From contig WQZL01000153.1 in NCBI GenBank assembly GCA_009780755.1, forward strand, positions 1-6,064: a stretch of 6,064 nt of DNA. The letters are read 5' to 3'. Under the pieces are notes generated by a model. That model saw only the letters and a program-made list of their open reading frames with translations, was not told where the DNA came from and did not search any database. A program made the position numbers and the translations under genes. This DNA comes from Promicromonosporaceae bacterium (GTDB taxonomy: Bacteria; Actinomycetota; Actinomycetes; Actinomycetales; Cellulomonadaceae). Positions within the stretch are counted from its first letter, which is position 1, and each line of letters begins with the position of its first letter. This document shows, piece by piece, positions 5,957-6,064 of this stretch.

Positions 5957-6064
5957 GACATCAGGCTTGCTGGTCGGACATGGGCCGTCGCGCTACTGGG
6001 AATCGCCCTGCTGGCAGCGTGCAACAACGGTGACGACAGCGCTTATCCTGACGATCTGCCTACC
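5945..6064 (+). CDS. Partial lipoprotein precursor (N-terminus only)
   Basis: Forty codons of a plus-strand gene are present before the window ends. The translation shows a classic lipoprotein signal peptide: a short basic n-region (R7 and R11), a hydrophobic core of about 13 residues (WAVALLGIALLAA), and the lipobox Leu-Ala-Ala-Cys with Cys26 encoded at 6020-6022. The residues after the cysteine are polar and acidic (NNGDDSAYPDD), as expected for a tether. The mature domain is outside the window, so its function cannot be told. The start could be ATG 5945 or ATG 5954, which are in frame; either gives a workable signal peptide. AGG at 5938-5940 is 4 bases from the first and 13 from the second, neither ideal. 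The gene diverges from hisI with a 26-bp gap. Its product would be a substrate of the Lgt encoded in this window. Confidence 0.8.
   Translation, partial: MPGMDIRLAGRTWAVALLGIALLAACNNGDDSAYPDDLPT

Overview
The window reads as chromosomal DNA from a high-GC Gram-positive bacterium (Actinomycetota). The evidence is the GC-rich coding, the GTG and TTG starts, the actinobacterial form of Lgt (Trp-Gly-Gly where proteobacteria have His-Gly-Gly), and the gene order hisI ... trpC-trpB-trpA-lgt ... pyk. That order is known from mycobacteria and relatives. The Asn-Arg-Ser-His-Gly motif in the pyruvate kinase hints at an Actinomyces- or Bifidobacterium-like lineage, but this is only an inference.

Layout from right to left, which is the direction of transcription for most of the window. 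A divergent plus-strand gene for a lipoprotein begins at 5945 and runs off the right edge. Only 26 bp away, hisI starts on the minus strand and heads a compact run: hisI (5918-5577), trpC (5567-4740), trpB (4737-3469), trpA (3472-2651), lgt (2651-1749), then a 65-bp gap and pyk (1683-247). The trp and lgt junctions are extremely tight (9 bp, 2 bp, a 4-bp overlap and a 1-bp overlap), so they are probably co-transcribed and translationally coupled. A near-perfect 44-bp inverted repeat with a short T tract lies just after pyk and looks like the intrinsic terminator of the run. Immediately beyond it a further minus-strand gene, probably a DUF6308-like protein, starts at 180 and runs off the left edge.

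Functionally the run joins one step of histidine synthesis (HisI), the last steps of tryptophan synthesis (TrpC makes indole-glycerol phosphate; TrpA and TrpB turn it into tryptophan), the first step of lipoprotein maturation (Lgt) and the last step of glycolysis (Pyk). Genes for anthranilate synthase, anthranilate phosphoribosyltransferase and the TrpF step are not here. In actinobacteria the TrpF step is commonly done by PriA.

I see no mobile element, CRISPR array, tRNA or rRNA, and no convincing undescribed system. The points most worth a second look are: an altered substrate-loop motif in TrpC; the perfect inverted repeat that ends pyk and also crowds the start of the next gene; a pair of related palindromes in the 26-bp divergent gap; and the absence of trpE between hisI and trpC. 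No stretch longer than 65 bp lacks a gene.
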